Origin: Diplonema papillatum
Taxonomy: Eukaryota; Euglenozoa; Diplonemea; Diplonemida; Diplonemidae
Assembly: GCA_030068145.1 (NCBI GenBank)
Contig: JAPJBO010000368.1
Coordinates: 1 to 64,000 of the forward strand
DNA length: 64,000 bases
Reading direction: 5' to 3'
The notes under the pieces were generated by a model. It did no database searches, was not told where the DNA came from, and saw nothing but the letters and a program-made list of their open reading frames with translations. The translations under genes were made by a program, and so were the position numbers. Positions 46,361 to 59,400 of the stretch are shown in pieces. The first letter of the stretch is position 1, and each line of letters begins with the position of its first letter.

Positions 46361-47906
46361 TCCTCTGCTTACCGGCGCATTGGGCTTGGACTCAAGCTGT
46401 TGTGAGTGATGATGGATTATCCGTGATGCTTACTTGGAAAGAAGGGAAAGTCTTGATTCAAGATATAACTAGGCAGAACGCTGCCTCGCAGGAAGTAATC
46501 CTACGAGGGCGGCATGTCGTTTACTTACGCGAAATACCATACTGGTATTGGGAAATTGCAAGAGCGTTGGAATGAATACGTGCTCAACAGCGCACGAGTT
46601 CATCTGCACCGTGTTTCGGTTCAGACACATCAGGCGGACCATCATGTAGCACAGGTCTTTTCGGGTGTGTCCCTCTTTAAAATCAGCCTCTGAGGCTGGA
46701 CTCCACCGTGCAAAATACGCGAAAACGTGTCGTCGCCGGAACCTTCACTTCGGTCTTAAACAAGGAAACACACAGAAAGCGGACACACCGTTCGGAGTAC
46801 CTTCTGCAATTCTGTAACGCTCAGCTGGTTCCACGCCCGCTGCTGGAACAAAGAACTTCGCGCAAACGCTCGCGCCGGAAACGCTCGGGGCATCAACGCC
46901 ATTTGGGCTCCTCTTTTTGTGTTTTTCTTTTCGCTCTACAGTGTACAGCAAGGCTTTCTACGGGCCCACTAGCCCCTTAGCAAAGGGCCTCAGAAAGTAA
47001 GGGTGTCAGCTGGGACGCAACAGAAGTGTGAAATGGGAAGGGTCGAAAAAGTCACGGCTTTGAATTCCACATCAGCCTGTGGTACTATCCCGACCTATAA
47101 AAGCGGGGGTCTCCTGCATGGAGCGCTTCCGCCTCCCCCGGGAGGTGCTCCTCTGGGGCCGCCGGTCTGCAGCGTCGGATTGTTTGAGAGGGGATGATGT
47201 TCCGGTGGCGGTGAGGTTGATGTTGATGCTTCCGATGCCGACGCTGATGCTGATGCTGTAGTCGATCTGGCGATACCGAGGTCTAGCGTTGCCCCCGTCT
47301 TCTTCCGTACCGTGGTCTTCCTGGTCGGTCGCTGCAGCCCTTTCTCGGCGAAAGTCTTCCCTGGGAGTTTCGACCGTGTGTATGCCTCGAAATCCAGAGC
47401 AAGTTCCACGCACGGGGGGTTGAAGCTGCTGTGAGGTCAGGTTCCGCAGCCAAAAGACCAACGTCGCAGCGAAACGCGTTCGACTTGGCTCGTCAGGAGT
47501 TCCCGGCTGTTGCGGGTTTGCGGGTTTGCGGGTACGCCGGACACAACTGTTTGCGAGACTGGAGGCACTCGTTGCATCGAAGAGTTTGCAAAGGTCGGCA
47601 GTCAGCCTTGGGGTTTACATCGTCTGTTACGATAGAAAGGTGCATGGCGTCCCGTGTCTTTCTTCGCACGGGCTCACCGTCGCATCGTTTGAGAAAACTA
47701 CACCACCAGGCTCGTTGCCAATCAAAAGACTGTCAGCTGCATGTGAAAAAGTCTCACTCCTCTGCGAGGTCGGTTTGAGACGCTTTCACGGGTAAAAAGG
47801 GTGAGCCACTTACACGGGGGGTACGTAGTTGTAAGTGCGTACTTCGAGAATTAGGCCTTGCGTGGGTACACTTTGCTGCCTATTTTACCTTGCAAACTGT
47901 CATAAG
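46361..47906. other. No gene recognised
   Basis: Region upstream of the ACT gene. A family E left half lies at 46545-46650. ORFs between 47070 and 47780 show no domain features. Confidence 0.5.
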
Positions 47907-48074
47907 TACCGGTTATTGACCGCAATGTTGCGGTCAATGACCGCATGGGTGCGGTCAATGACCGCATGGGTGCGGTCAATGACCAGTACCCTACCGGTCA
48001 ATGACCGCAAGGTACCGGTCAACATTATTGCGGTCAGCGTGGTGCGGTCATTGACCGCACCAGCCCTTGACCGG
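47907..48074. repeat. Cluster of TGCGGTCAATGACCGCA palindromes
   Basis: Seven or more occurrences of GGTCAATGACC or its variants, several extended to the 17-bp palindrome TGCGGTCAATGACCGCA, in units of about 25 bp. Could be binding sites for a dimeric protein or a cruciform-forming repeat. Confidence 0.9.
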
Positions 48075-49560
48075 TCCACCGTGTATACCAGAAAACATCT
48101 GCCCAAACCCCCCCCCCCCCTTTTGGCATCGTCTCATATGCTGTCAGTGGTGGAAGCTTCGCCGTCGTGCGCACAATTTGTTCTCGCTCGCTCCGGTGGC
48201 ATTCTGAGAAGAAGGTTTGCAACAAGAAGTCTTCCCTTGATACTAACCACGGACAGCACGTCAGAGCGAGGAGTAGAAGACAATCCGTACTAATCAAGCA
48301 GCTGCAGGAATCTGGAAAAAGAGTCAGAAACGCGACGAAAGCGCTCTAAGATTGACCCTTCCGGAGTTTCCGAGCGGAAGGCTGGCATATCAGCATGCCG
48401 GTGAATTCCCACTATTGCAACGAAGCAGTGGGCCGCGATTTGGCGCCGCCCCTGCTGGATCACGGCAAGTGAGTGACGCCCCTTCCCCACCAAGCGCGCA
48501 GGGCGGGACGCGGCGGGAGACACCATCCCACCGTTTGGCCAACGGGGGGAATCCGCAGCGCGACCACAGATGCCGGGGGAGCAGACTATAGAGTATCGGG
48601 ACCCCGAGAAACTCAGGTGCTCCGTCACGTCGACCCCGAGGGACAGCAGTCAAAAGGAACTTGAGCGATTTGACAGGTTGGGCGACGCCGCCTCCCCAGG
48701 CCCGTTGTTAGGGGAAAGGACGTGATGCGGCTGCTTCGGCAGTGACTCTGGAGGAAAATCACACGTTTCTCCACCAAAATGGGGGGTTTTCATTGGCGGC
48801 GGGGTGTTCGTCTGCCCAGACTTGTGTGGTTGGAGAAAAGGCACAAGTAATTGACCCTGCATGGTACTGAGGGGCGAGAGAAGGGCGAGTGAGCGAGCCG
48901 GGACGAGTCGCGACTTGCCCGCTACCTGTGACTGGGAGGGAGGAGCCTGGGTCTGATGCACACCCGAAAAGTGGGTGTGGTCACCCGCTTTTCGGGTGGC
49001 GGCTGAGCCGTGGTACCATTTCGGCAGCCAGCTAGACCTGCCAGAACCTGGAACCCTTCCTTCAGGTTTCGTGGCTGCGTCGAAAAATACGTTCCGAGGA
49101 CGTTTTTGAACGCTTTTGAGGCCGTTGAGCCCAAGGACAGTCTGGGGCCCTGGAATGGAATAGGAAAACGAATTGCATCTCGTGCCAAAGAGTTGTTCCT
49201 TTGGTGATCGTTCAGGGCCAAACCCCGTGGAAAGAATGTCCAGGGCGGTTGCAACGCGCGGTCGGTTGCAACCGGCGGTCCTCCTCGAGGATTTCATACA
49301 AGCAGCGGCGCAAAAGGCAAACGGACGAACGAATCGATCCTACCATGAACACTTTGAGCACAGGAGAAAGAAGGGAACGAGGGCAAACACAGATGGGGGA
49401 GGTACATCGGGGGATGGGGCGGGAACTGTCAAGAACAACATGGACACACTGCAAGTACAAAGCGGCTCAACAAGCCGGGTCGGTAGGGAAACCTCGTTTC
49501 CGGATTCGCGGCTTTCTGGAACATGGACAGGGATTGGCCAATTCCTTGCAGCCTGCCCGC
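48075..49560. other. No gene recognised
   Basis: Contains a 13-base C run at 48108-48120. No supported CDS or RNA. Confidence 0.5.
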
Positions 49561-49790
49561 GAAAAATACCCGAGGGGCTGCCTTGCGCTTATTTCGACGG
49601 TGGGTAAACTAACAAGAAATGGATGTTTTTCATTGACCGCGAACGCCCGCCGCAAACCCCAGATTTTCCTGCATTTCTTCGTGTGGGGAGCCACTGGCAT
49701 GCTAGACTAAGCAGATAACCACCTTTGAGATTTCGCAACTGGCAGCCTCCTCGAGTATTTTCTACAAAGCAGGTGCTTATACAAAAAGAA
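49561..49790 (+). repeat. Interspersed repeat family B, diverged copy
   Basis: Left module ATACCCGAGGGGCTGCCTTG and right module ending GCAGGTGCTTATAC. Confidence 0.75.
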
Positions 49791-50491
49791 GAATCCGCGC
49801 TGCTTAAGCTCACGGTTCTAGCAAGCGGGAGCGAAAGGGCGGGTTGGGCTCAAGCGCGGTTTTGAAGAAAAACGTTGGAAGCTTCAAATATTGCTCTTGT
49901 TGTTGATTCGTCATTTTCTACTATTTCGTCAAGACCCTACAGGATGAGGCTGAAACCACTCGGAACCGGTGGCCACAGCAGCCAAGAAGGTGGCTTTCAA
50001 ATTCCCAGGAAGAAGGGCTGAGGAGATCCCTTTTTCGTGGTTGAAATACTGTCTTGAAATGTTTTGAGCCACGCTGCAAGGCCCGCTGACAGCAACGTGT
50101 TTTCTTCCCCCCGAACACTAGCCAGCACAGTACGATAGCGACAGGGGACACACCGTTCCAATTTCAAAATACTCTCTCTGCAAAAGGAAACGTCGCGACA
50201 TAATTCTACAGAGGTGTCGGTTTCAGACCAGGAAAGGTGGGGAGTCTCATTGAGCCGAGCGTCGTTTTCCCGCGCAAGGATGCATGATATGAATGAGTCG
50301 AGCATCCAGGCACTAATCGAGGAAAGCTTTGCAGGGTGGCGCTGGCGCCTCGCTTGCATCGTTCGATGATGAAGGCAGAGCCTCAGCGGATGCTCCGGGG
50401 CCGGAGGAAGGCAAGCTGACGTCGTATGCCATCGGAGCGCTGTTCACCTTCAGAACGTCTGGATTGGCGCACAGGACTGCTCCAACCTCAG
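49791..50491. other. Spacer downstream of the coiled-coil gene
   Basis: Probably 3' UTR and intergenic sequence; 50320-50490 has coding-like composition resembling the gene's C-terminus (a diverged copy of the last codons, including PSSGPGASAEAL-like residues) but no intact frame. Confidence 0.45.
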
Positions 50492-53400
50492 CTATAGCAG
50501 GGTGGCCGGCTCGGTGGCATCGGCTTGAGGAACGAAGGCTGCGCCGAGTGGATGCTCCGGCGGCGCGGGCGACAAGCTGACGTTGTGCGTCGTGGGAACG
50601 GTGATGTTGTGCGGGACGCCCGCCTGGTCCGCCAGGGTCTTCAGCTCGGCCAAAAGACCCGCGCGGTTGTTCGCCGCCACGTCGACAAACCGGCCGGTGT
50701 CGACGAACCGGAGCCTCCCTTTGATCGCGTCGTAGGTCACCCGCCTCGTCGGCGGCCGCGCCTGCCCGTTGGTCGTGTACTGCAGGGCGCCCTTTAGCCA
50801 CTCCGAGACCGAGAAAACGTGCGCCTCGCCCGTCGTCGCGTCGTCGAACGCGACCTCTGTCGAGTACCCGGGCTTCCCCGGCCTCGCAGGGGACAGGGCT
50901 GGCGAAGTCGCTGCGCCGGCGCCGGACGAATGGCCAAAACCCGACGCCGCAGGAGACGACGCACCGGCGGGAAACGCCAGAGGGGGAGTCGGCCAGGTGC
51001 CGATGTCCACGGGAACGCGTTTTTGCCCGGGGGAAGGCGGGGGCGGCGCGCCGGCGGGCGACGCGGAGGGGCTGCCCTGCATGTTCTGCTGGGCGGTTGC
51101 GACGACGTCCGACGCTTGTGCAAGGACCCTGCGCAGGCTGCCGAGGTTTTTGTCGGCCTGCGTCTTGTTCAACAGCGCCGCGTGGAGCTGCCTTTGGAGC
51201 TCGGCGTCGTTGACCAGCCCGGCCTTCGCGGCCTCTTCGAGCGCCGCGTTCCGCTCGATTTCCGCGATCAAAACGGCGTCCTTCGCCGCCTTCTCGCGCC
51301 GCTTCGACCCCTTGAGCTCCTTCGCCAAGGCGGCGACCTGCGCTTCCGCCTCGTGCAGCTTGCCGGCCAGCCGCACGGCCTCCGCCGCCGGCGCCGCCGC
51401 GGAGGCCGACCGCCGCGGCGGCTCCCGCGCGGCGCGGGGGCGAACGCCCTTCGCCGCCGCGCGCGCCACCGCCAGCTCCTGCTCGAGGTACCGCAGCTCG
51501 GCGGTGGTGCCGGCCTTCTCGGCCTGCTGCCGCTTCGCGTCGAGCCGGTGCTCCTTCAGTCGCTCCTGCAGCGTCCGCACGCGGACCTTCTCCTGGTGCA
51601 GGTCCTGGTCCCTCTGCGAGAGGCCGTCTTTCAGCTTCTTGATCTCGTCCTTGTACCCGTTAACATCCCGGAGGCTCAGTCTGCTGGTCGTTCTCCGATC
51701 CACGTCCATCGGCTCCTCGCTGACGCCGAGAGGCGAACTGTCCGTGTTTGACAGCCGCTCGCGCGACTTCGCCCGCGTTGGAGTCAAGGCTCGGTTGGAA
51801 GGCGTCGGCGGCTTCGAGCCCGGGATGTCGGAGAGCGGGAGGATCGCCGCGTACTGCGACAGCTTGCCGCGGAGCTGCTTGTTCTCGGCTTCGAGGCCGC
51901 GCGCGTCCTTGCGGAGGGTCGCTGCGAGCGCGTCGGCGGCGGTCTTGCCGGCTTCGAGATCGGCAAGGCGCTTCCGGTAGTTTTCCTCGCGGCGGTTGAG
52001 GGCCGCGAAGGTCCTGTGCTGGCTGAGCTCGTCTTCGGCGACCTGCCGCGCCTTCCGCTCGCGCTCCAGCTGCCCGTCGTTGCCCGCGTCGCCGGGCAGC
52101 GACGGTTGCTGCTGGGCGCGGAGCCGGGCCACGTCGTCTCTGCTCGTCTGCAGGGCGAGCTTGAGCAGGTCTTCCGACTCCGCCAGCATCGAGACGTGGT
52201 CTTTGAGCGACTTCGCCTCCTGCTCCATGCCGTCGCACCGCGCCTGCAACGACGCGAGAGCCTCCGGCGCGTCGCCGCCGTGCCTCAGCTTCTCGTCTAG
52301 AGCCTCCTGCAGCTCACGTTCAACCCGGGCACGCTGTTCCTGCTCTGACGCCAGCGCTGTGTGGGGCCGTTGTTAATGCTGGTTGTGTGTGGAACCAGGA
52401 GCGGAAGATACTCGAGGGGCTGCCTTGTGCTTACTTCGAAGGAGGCTGGAGGGGGAGAAACAATACAACTACAAAATGGGTCTTTTTTGTTGAACGCTTA
52501 CGCCCGCCACTAAACCCAGATTTACCTGTGTTTCGTGTGGGCTACAGCACATTTACCTCCTTTGATCTTTTGCAACTGGCAGCCTCCTCAAGCATTTCCT
52601 ACAAAGCAGGTGCTTATACAAAAATATTTGAGGGACTGCCTTGTGCTCATTTCGACGGAGGCTAGAGGGGGAGAAATACTCGAGGGACTACCTTGTGCTC
52701 ATTTCGAAGGAGGCTAGAGGGGGAGAAAACAATACAACTACAAAGTGGGTCTTTTTTGTTGAACGCTTACGCCCGCCACTAAACCCAGATTTACCTGTGT
52801 TTCGTGTGGGCTACAGCACATTTACCTCCTTTGATCTATCGCAACTGGCAGTCTCCTCAAGCATTTCCTACAAAGCAGGTGCTTATACAAAAAAACAACC
52901 CGACACGAACAGACGCCAACGCTGCGTGGGGCCGTTGTCTCGGGCACCGCCGCCTGCGCCTTGGCGAGCGCCGCGTGCACGAGCGCGTCGGCGCCCTCCG
53001 GCGGCGGCGCGGCAGCGCCGCGCCGCTCGGCCCACTGGCGGTCGGCGGCCCGCCGCATGTCTTGCAGCGCGAGGCGGAGCACCGCGACTAGCAGCAAGTC
53101 TTCTTCGAGGAAGATGTTGTTCAGAAAAAGGATGCAAAAATAGCAAAAGGTAAAAAGGGGAGTGTACGGCTCCCAAAATGGGGTATGAAACCTTGAGGGG
53201 AAAATCTTAGCTTAATGTTTAGGCAGAGCACTGCCTCTCATGAATGGTTGATGCTAGCTGGGATGTTGTCTAGGAAAGGGATGCAAAATAGAAAGAGGTA
53301 AAAAAGGGGAGTGTACGGCTCCCAAAGTGGGGTATAAAACCTTGGGGGGGGGATTCCAGGGGGGGGAAAGGGTGTACCTGTTCTCAGAACCTGTTCGACG

Positions 53401-56400
53401 GTTGCCGGGGACCCGGCGGCCTGCAGGTCACCGCGGAGCTGCCGGAGCTGCTCGTCGACGGCGGCAGCGACGGCGTCCCCCGGAGGCCGCTCGGCCCGCT
53501 GGCGGTCGGCGGCCCGCCGCATGTCCTGCAGCGCGAGGCGGAGCACCGCGACTAGCATCAAGTCTTCTTCGAGGAAGATGTTGTCCAGAAAAAGAATGCA
53601 AAAATAGCAAAAGGTAAAAAGGGAAGTGTATGAAACCTTGAGGGACCAGCCCCCTGTATTTTTTCACCGCGGTGTTGTGTGCACCTCAGAGGGGGGAAAA
53701 TCTTAGCATAATGTTGAAGCAGAGCACTGCCTCTCATGAATGGTTGATGTTAGCATAAAGTCTTCTTCGAGGAAGATGTTGTCTAGGAAAGGGATGCAAA
53801 ATAGAAAGAGGTAAAAAGGGGAGTGTACGGGGGTATAAAACCTTGGGAGGAGGAGTGTACGGCTCCCAAAGTGGGGTATGAACCCTTGGGGGGGGGAAGG
53901 GTGTACCTGTTCTCAGAACCTGTTCGACGGTTGCGGGGGAACCGGCGGCCTGCAGGTCGCCGCAGCTGCTCGTCGACGGCGGCAGCGACGGCGTCCTGCG
54001 CCGCGCCGAGCGCCTCGGGCACCGCCGCCTGCGCCTTGGCGAGCGCCGCGTGCACCAGCGCGTCGGCGTCCCCCGGAGGCCGCTCGGCCCGCTGGCGGTC
54101 GGCGGCCCGCCGCATGTCCTGCAGCGCGAGGCGGAGCACCGCGACTAGCATCAAGTCTTCTTCGAGGAAGATGTTGTCCAGAAAAAGAATGCAAAAATAG
54201 CAAAAGGTAAAAGGGGAGTGTACGCCTCCCAAAATGGGGTATGAAACCTTGAGGGACCAGCCCCCTGTATTTTTTCACCGCGGTGTTGTGTGCACCTCAG
54301 AGGAGGGAAAATCTTAGCTTAATGTTTAGGCAGAGCACTGCCTCTCATGAATGGTTGATGCTAGCATCAAGTCTTCTTCGAGGAAGATGTTGTCTAGGAA
54401 AGGGATGCAAAATAGAAAGAGGTAAAAAAGGGAGTGTACGGCTCCCAAAGTGGGGTATGAACCCTTGGGGGGGGGAAGAGTGTACCTGTTCTCAGAACCT
54501 GTTCGACGGTTGCGGGGGAACCGGCGGCCTGCAGGTCGCCGCGGAGCTGCCGGAGCTGCTCGTCGACGGCGGCAGCGACGGCGTCCTGCGCCGCGCCGAG
54601 CGCCTCGGGCACCGCCTCCTGCGCCTTGGCGAGCGCCGCGAGCACCAGCGCGTCTGCGTCCCCCGGAGGCCGCTCGGCCCGCTGGCGGTCGGCGGCCCGC
54701 CGCATGTCCTGCAGCGCGAGGCGGAGCACCGCGACCTCCTTCTCGAGCGCCCGCCGCCGCTCCTGCTCGCCGCCCAGCGCGTACTGCAGGACCTGGTCCG
54801 CGATCGGCGTGCTGTGCACGGCATTCGGGTCGAACGCGGCGCACCGCCCCGGCGAGAGCGGCGAATGGTGCGTGGCCTGGTCGAGGAGCGCCCGGCACGA
54901 CGTGTACTCCTCCTCGAGTGACGACCGGAGCTTCTGCTCGGAGGACAGGGCGCAGCGGAGGGCTCGTTCGGTCTCGGTTTCGGGGGCGGCGGAGGCGAAG
55001 TCGGGGAAGAGGGGGTGCCGCTGCTCTTCAAACGCGCCTTCGACTTCTTCGATCGTTTTCTTGAAGGACCCGACCTGCGCTTCGAGCTGCGCGCGCAGGT
55101 CCGCCGCGTCCCGCTCGGCGTGCAGCCGGAGGTCACGGTCGTGCAAGGCGGCGTCCTCGGCGGCCGCCGCGCGGGCTTTCCAGTACTCCGCGTCGCAGGC
55201 GGCGCCGGCGGCGCCGGCCGCCGGGAGCAGCAGCGCGAGCGCCTCGCGCCGCTCCCGCCCGGCCGCGTCGTCCAGCCGCTCGGCGCGCGCCCGCAGCTTC
55301 TCCGCCTCCTCCCGCGCGTCGCAGGCGGAGAGCTCGGCGGCGAGCAGCTGCTGCTGCAGCGACGTCACCCGCCGCTGCAGGTTGCACGCGTCGGTCGTCG
55401 GAGAGTACGCCCCGTCCTGTACCGGCGGCGCCGCCGGCAGTTCGGCGGGTCGGCCGCCGAGGGAGAGCTTTTCCTGCGTGTGGAAGGATAGTAGAATAGC
55501 AGAATAGTTGCGTAGAATACCGAAGAATTGCGTAGTTTTGTTTTGAATAGTGAAAAAAAAACGGGGTTTAGTAAAGTTCACTGGCGCGTTTCTTGAAAGT
55601 ATGCAAGTACTGCAGGGAACAGCCGCAGAGCAGTCGACGCGCAGACGAGCAGCAAAGCGGGCCCCGTCGGCAGGGAGTGAAGACGAGGTGATGCAAGACG
55701 AAGGGGAAGCGCGAAGCGACCAGTCCGGACGGACCAACAAGACGCAAGACCAGGCGACCAAGAGAAGGAGGGGGACGCGACCCAGAGACCCGGGCTAAGT
55801 AGCCTGGAACTAGTGTGATGGACCTTTCTTCGGAGGGGTCACGCACACCGACTTATATGCAGGGAACAGCCGCGACGGCGGGAGTCGGAGAACCTAACGT
55901 AGCCTTCCGACCGTGAGAGGAAAATACGTGCTGAAATCTGTGCCAGTCTAAGTCTGCTGTTAGCCGGGTAATACTGATCTTCCAAGACTAGCTTTCGCTA
56001 GTGCGCACTAACGGAATGCACCCTGCGTTGGCCAACTGAGTAACGTCACGAGTGTCACGCTGTCAAGAGCTAATTCGCAACACCAACAATGCATTGCTAA
56101 CAACAAAGAGAAAGCGGGCACAAACCTGTGCTTCGAGGGCCGAGGACTTGCGTTGTTCCTCTGACAGGGCGGACCGGAGAGCTGTGATGGTGATCTCTGC
56201 GTCTTTCAGCTTCCCGCGGACGTCGTCGGCGGCGCCGTCGGCTGGCTGGTGTGGGGCCGGGGGCGGGGCCTGCCGCGCCGCGAGGTCGCCGAAGCAGTCC
56301 TTCCACCGACGCGCCTCCGCCTCCGCCGCCTGCAGCTTCGCGACCAGGCCGCTGACCGAAGAGTCGGCTTGCGTCGCTTCCGCGGCGCCGAGGGCCCGCT

Positions 56401-59400
56401 CGAGCTCCATCCTCTTCGCCTGCTCGCCGACGAGCGCTTTCTGGTACACGTCCTCTATCTCGCTCGGGCTCCGCCCCGCGGCCCCCCGCAGCCGCGCCTC
56501 GTTCTCCTCCGCGGCCACCCGCCGCCGGATCTCGTCGTCGAGCCGCTGCTGCAGTGCCATCAGGATCTCCGCGTCGCGCCGCCGGCCCTGCGCGTCGTCG
56601 CCAGGCGCCGCCCCCCGGGCGGCGGCGGCGTCGGCGGCCGGCTGGGCGAGCTCTTCGAGCTTCTGTCGGGTCTCCGCGAGCTGCCGGAGCAGCGCCGCGT
56701 TCTGCTGGTGAGGCGGCGGCGGCGGTGCCACCACCAGCGCGTCCCGCTGGAGCTCGGCGACGGTCTCCTCGAGCGCCGCCCGCTGCTGCTCCGTCTCCAG
56801 CAGCCGCGCCTCCAGCTCGGCCACCAGCTCGGCCACGCGGCCTTCGGCCGCGCCGCCCGGCTGGTCTTGTACCGGTGCGCCGGCGTCCGCGGTGCCCGCC
56901 GGGGGGGCGTTCGCGGCGGCGAGGGCGTCTTCGAGGTTCAACCGCCGCTCTTCTTCCGCGAGGAGGCGCAGCTCGAGATCCTTGACCCGGAGCAGGGCGG
57001 CCATCAACGCGTCGTCGGCGGGGGTCGGCTCGCCAGGCTCGCCCGGCTCGCCAGGCTCGTCGGCGTCCCGGCGATCGAGTGGCTCGGTCGTCTGCGGGGA
57101 GAACGGCAGCGGCGCCGACAGCCCCGCGAGCGCCAAGTCGCACGCGTCGGGCGTCGTCGGCGGCGTGCACCTGGAAGGGGTGAATCTTAGTTTGGTGTGC
57201 AGGCAGAATTTTACCCTCTAATGCACCCGGGGGGGAGATGTTAGTTTGTGCTCAGGCAAAATCTCATGCAGCCGGGGGAAGTGTTAGGTAGTGTTCAGGC
57301 AGGATCTTGCCTTCACATGCAGCCGGGGGAAGTGCTAGGTATTGTTCAGGCAGGATCTTGCCTTCTCATGCAGCCGGGGGAAGTGTTAGGTATTGTTCAG
57401 GAAGAATCTTGCCCAATTTTATACGCGCACCTGGGGGGGAAATCTGCGTGTAGTGTCCAGGCAGAATCTTGCAATCTCCACCTGGGGGGAAAATCTTAGT
57501 TTAATGTTTAGACAGGACATGTTTGATGCTAGCATCAAGTCTTTTTCGCAGGAACGCAGGGTTTAGTTGTGCTGCCAACTCAACCGAGGTTTGATGTGCA
57601 GTCTGGTGCCTTTCGACCTTTCTTGACATCCTTTTTTTGGATGGTGGTTCTGCGATCAATCTGGCTTATTTTCTTCTTCTGTTTCGTTGTCGACAGCTTC
57701 TTTCTTTACCATACCTGGGAGGGGGAGGCGCCGCCCGCTTCCCGTCCGCGTTCCCCGGAGCCTGCGGCTGCTGCTGCTGCGCGTGCTGAGGCTGCTGCTG
57801 CTGCTGCTGCAGCTGTTGGACCTGCAGCTCCAGCTGCTGCTGCTGCAGCTGCTGGGCGGCGGCTTCTTTTTCGAGCTCGGCGCACCGCGCCCGCGAGGCC
57901 TCGAGCAGCTGCTGGGCAGGGGTGTCCGGCTGGGACGAGTCCACCGCCGACGAAGAGCGGCGCGACCTGTCCTGCAGGCGGAGGACCTGCTCCTGCAGCG
58001 CCGTTTTCGACGCCTGCTCGTCGGCGAGCATCTTCCGCAGCGCGCCCGCCGACCGGGACATGGCGTTGACCGCGGCTTCGTGGCGCCGCTCCATGTCCTC
58101 GCCACGGTGGAGGAGATCCAGGTAGCGCTGCTCAGCTGCCCTGCGTTCGGCCTGTTCTTCGGCGAGGTACCGCTCAGCTTTGAGCAGAGAGTCGCGGTCA
58201 GGGGACCCGTGCAGTCGCATCGAGTCTTCGAGGAGGCGGCGGCGCTGTGCCTCCTCCTCGAGCTGCCGGCGCAGGGCGGCCTCCGACGCGCCGGCGGCGG
58301 CGAGGGTGGCGTGCAGCTTTTCTTCGAGGCGGGCCCGCGCGCCGTTCTCGGCGTCGAGCGCCCGCCGCACGTCGCCGACGACCGCCGCGGCCTCCGGCGG
58401 GGCCGCGCCGGCGCCGACGAAGCGCTCGATGGCCTCGATCCGCTTGTCCTGCTCGCGGGCGACCGCGTCGCGGAGCTTCTGCTCTTCGACCGCGTTCCGC
58501 TGCCGTTCTTTCAGCAGCTGCCCGCGCAGGGCCGCCTCTGCGGCCGTCGGCGGGTCCGGGGACGCTTGGTACGCCGAGCCTGTGGGTGTGTTAAAGCTCA
58601 GTAATGGGTAACCCCAGCGGAGTATAGCCCCTTTACGCAACGCGTTCACGTTACTGCTGGGTATGGGTGTGTGTGTGTACTCACCAACGCAACAAGGGCC
58701 CGGTGTGCAGCAGCAATCAGTGACGACAATATGCAGGTCCCTTGCTTTGCGTTTTCTTTTTCCCTCTTATGATTGGGGATACCCCATGTGTATGTATGAC
58801 ATAATGTGTGCTTTTTGGAGTGAATAATCGCTTGGGAATCCGGGGGCTCAAAGTCGACGACTACCGCCGCGGCCTCCGGCGGAGCGGCGCCGGCGCCGAC
58901 GAAGCGCTCGATGGCCTCGACCCGCTTGTCCTGCTCGCGGGCGACCGCGTCGCGGAGCTTCTGCTCTTCGGCCGCGTTCCGCTGCCGTTTTTTCAGCAGC
59001 TGCCCGCACAGGGCAGCCTCTGCGGCCGTCGGCGGGTCCGGGGACGCTTGGCACCCCGGGCCTGCTGTGGGTGGGTGTGTGTTTTGTGTCTTGCAGGATT
59101 AGCGGTTTGAACTTGATATGCAGCAACACTTTGTGACGACAAACTGCAGGTCCCTTGTGTTTGCCCTTTCTCTTCTCCTCTCGTGAACGGGACCAGCCTC
59201 CATGGGTGTGTGGGTGTTGGAATCCCCTGCATTGCAACGTGTAGTGCAGCCTGTCTCATGGTATGCCTACACGAGTGCATCCTGTGGCATCCGCTGCAAT
59301 AGTCGCGCTCAACGAGAATGATGCACGGTCTCCCAGCCGCAATGGTCAAGCCGGGAGCTCTAAAAACACCGGACCTTTGAACCACAAACTCGTGAAAACG

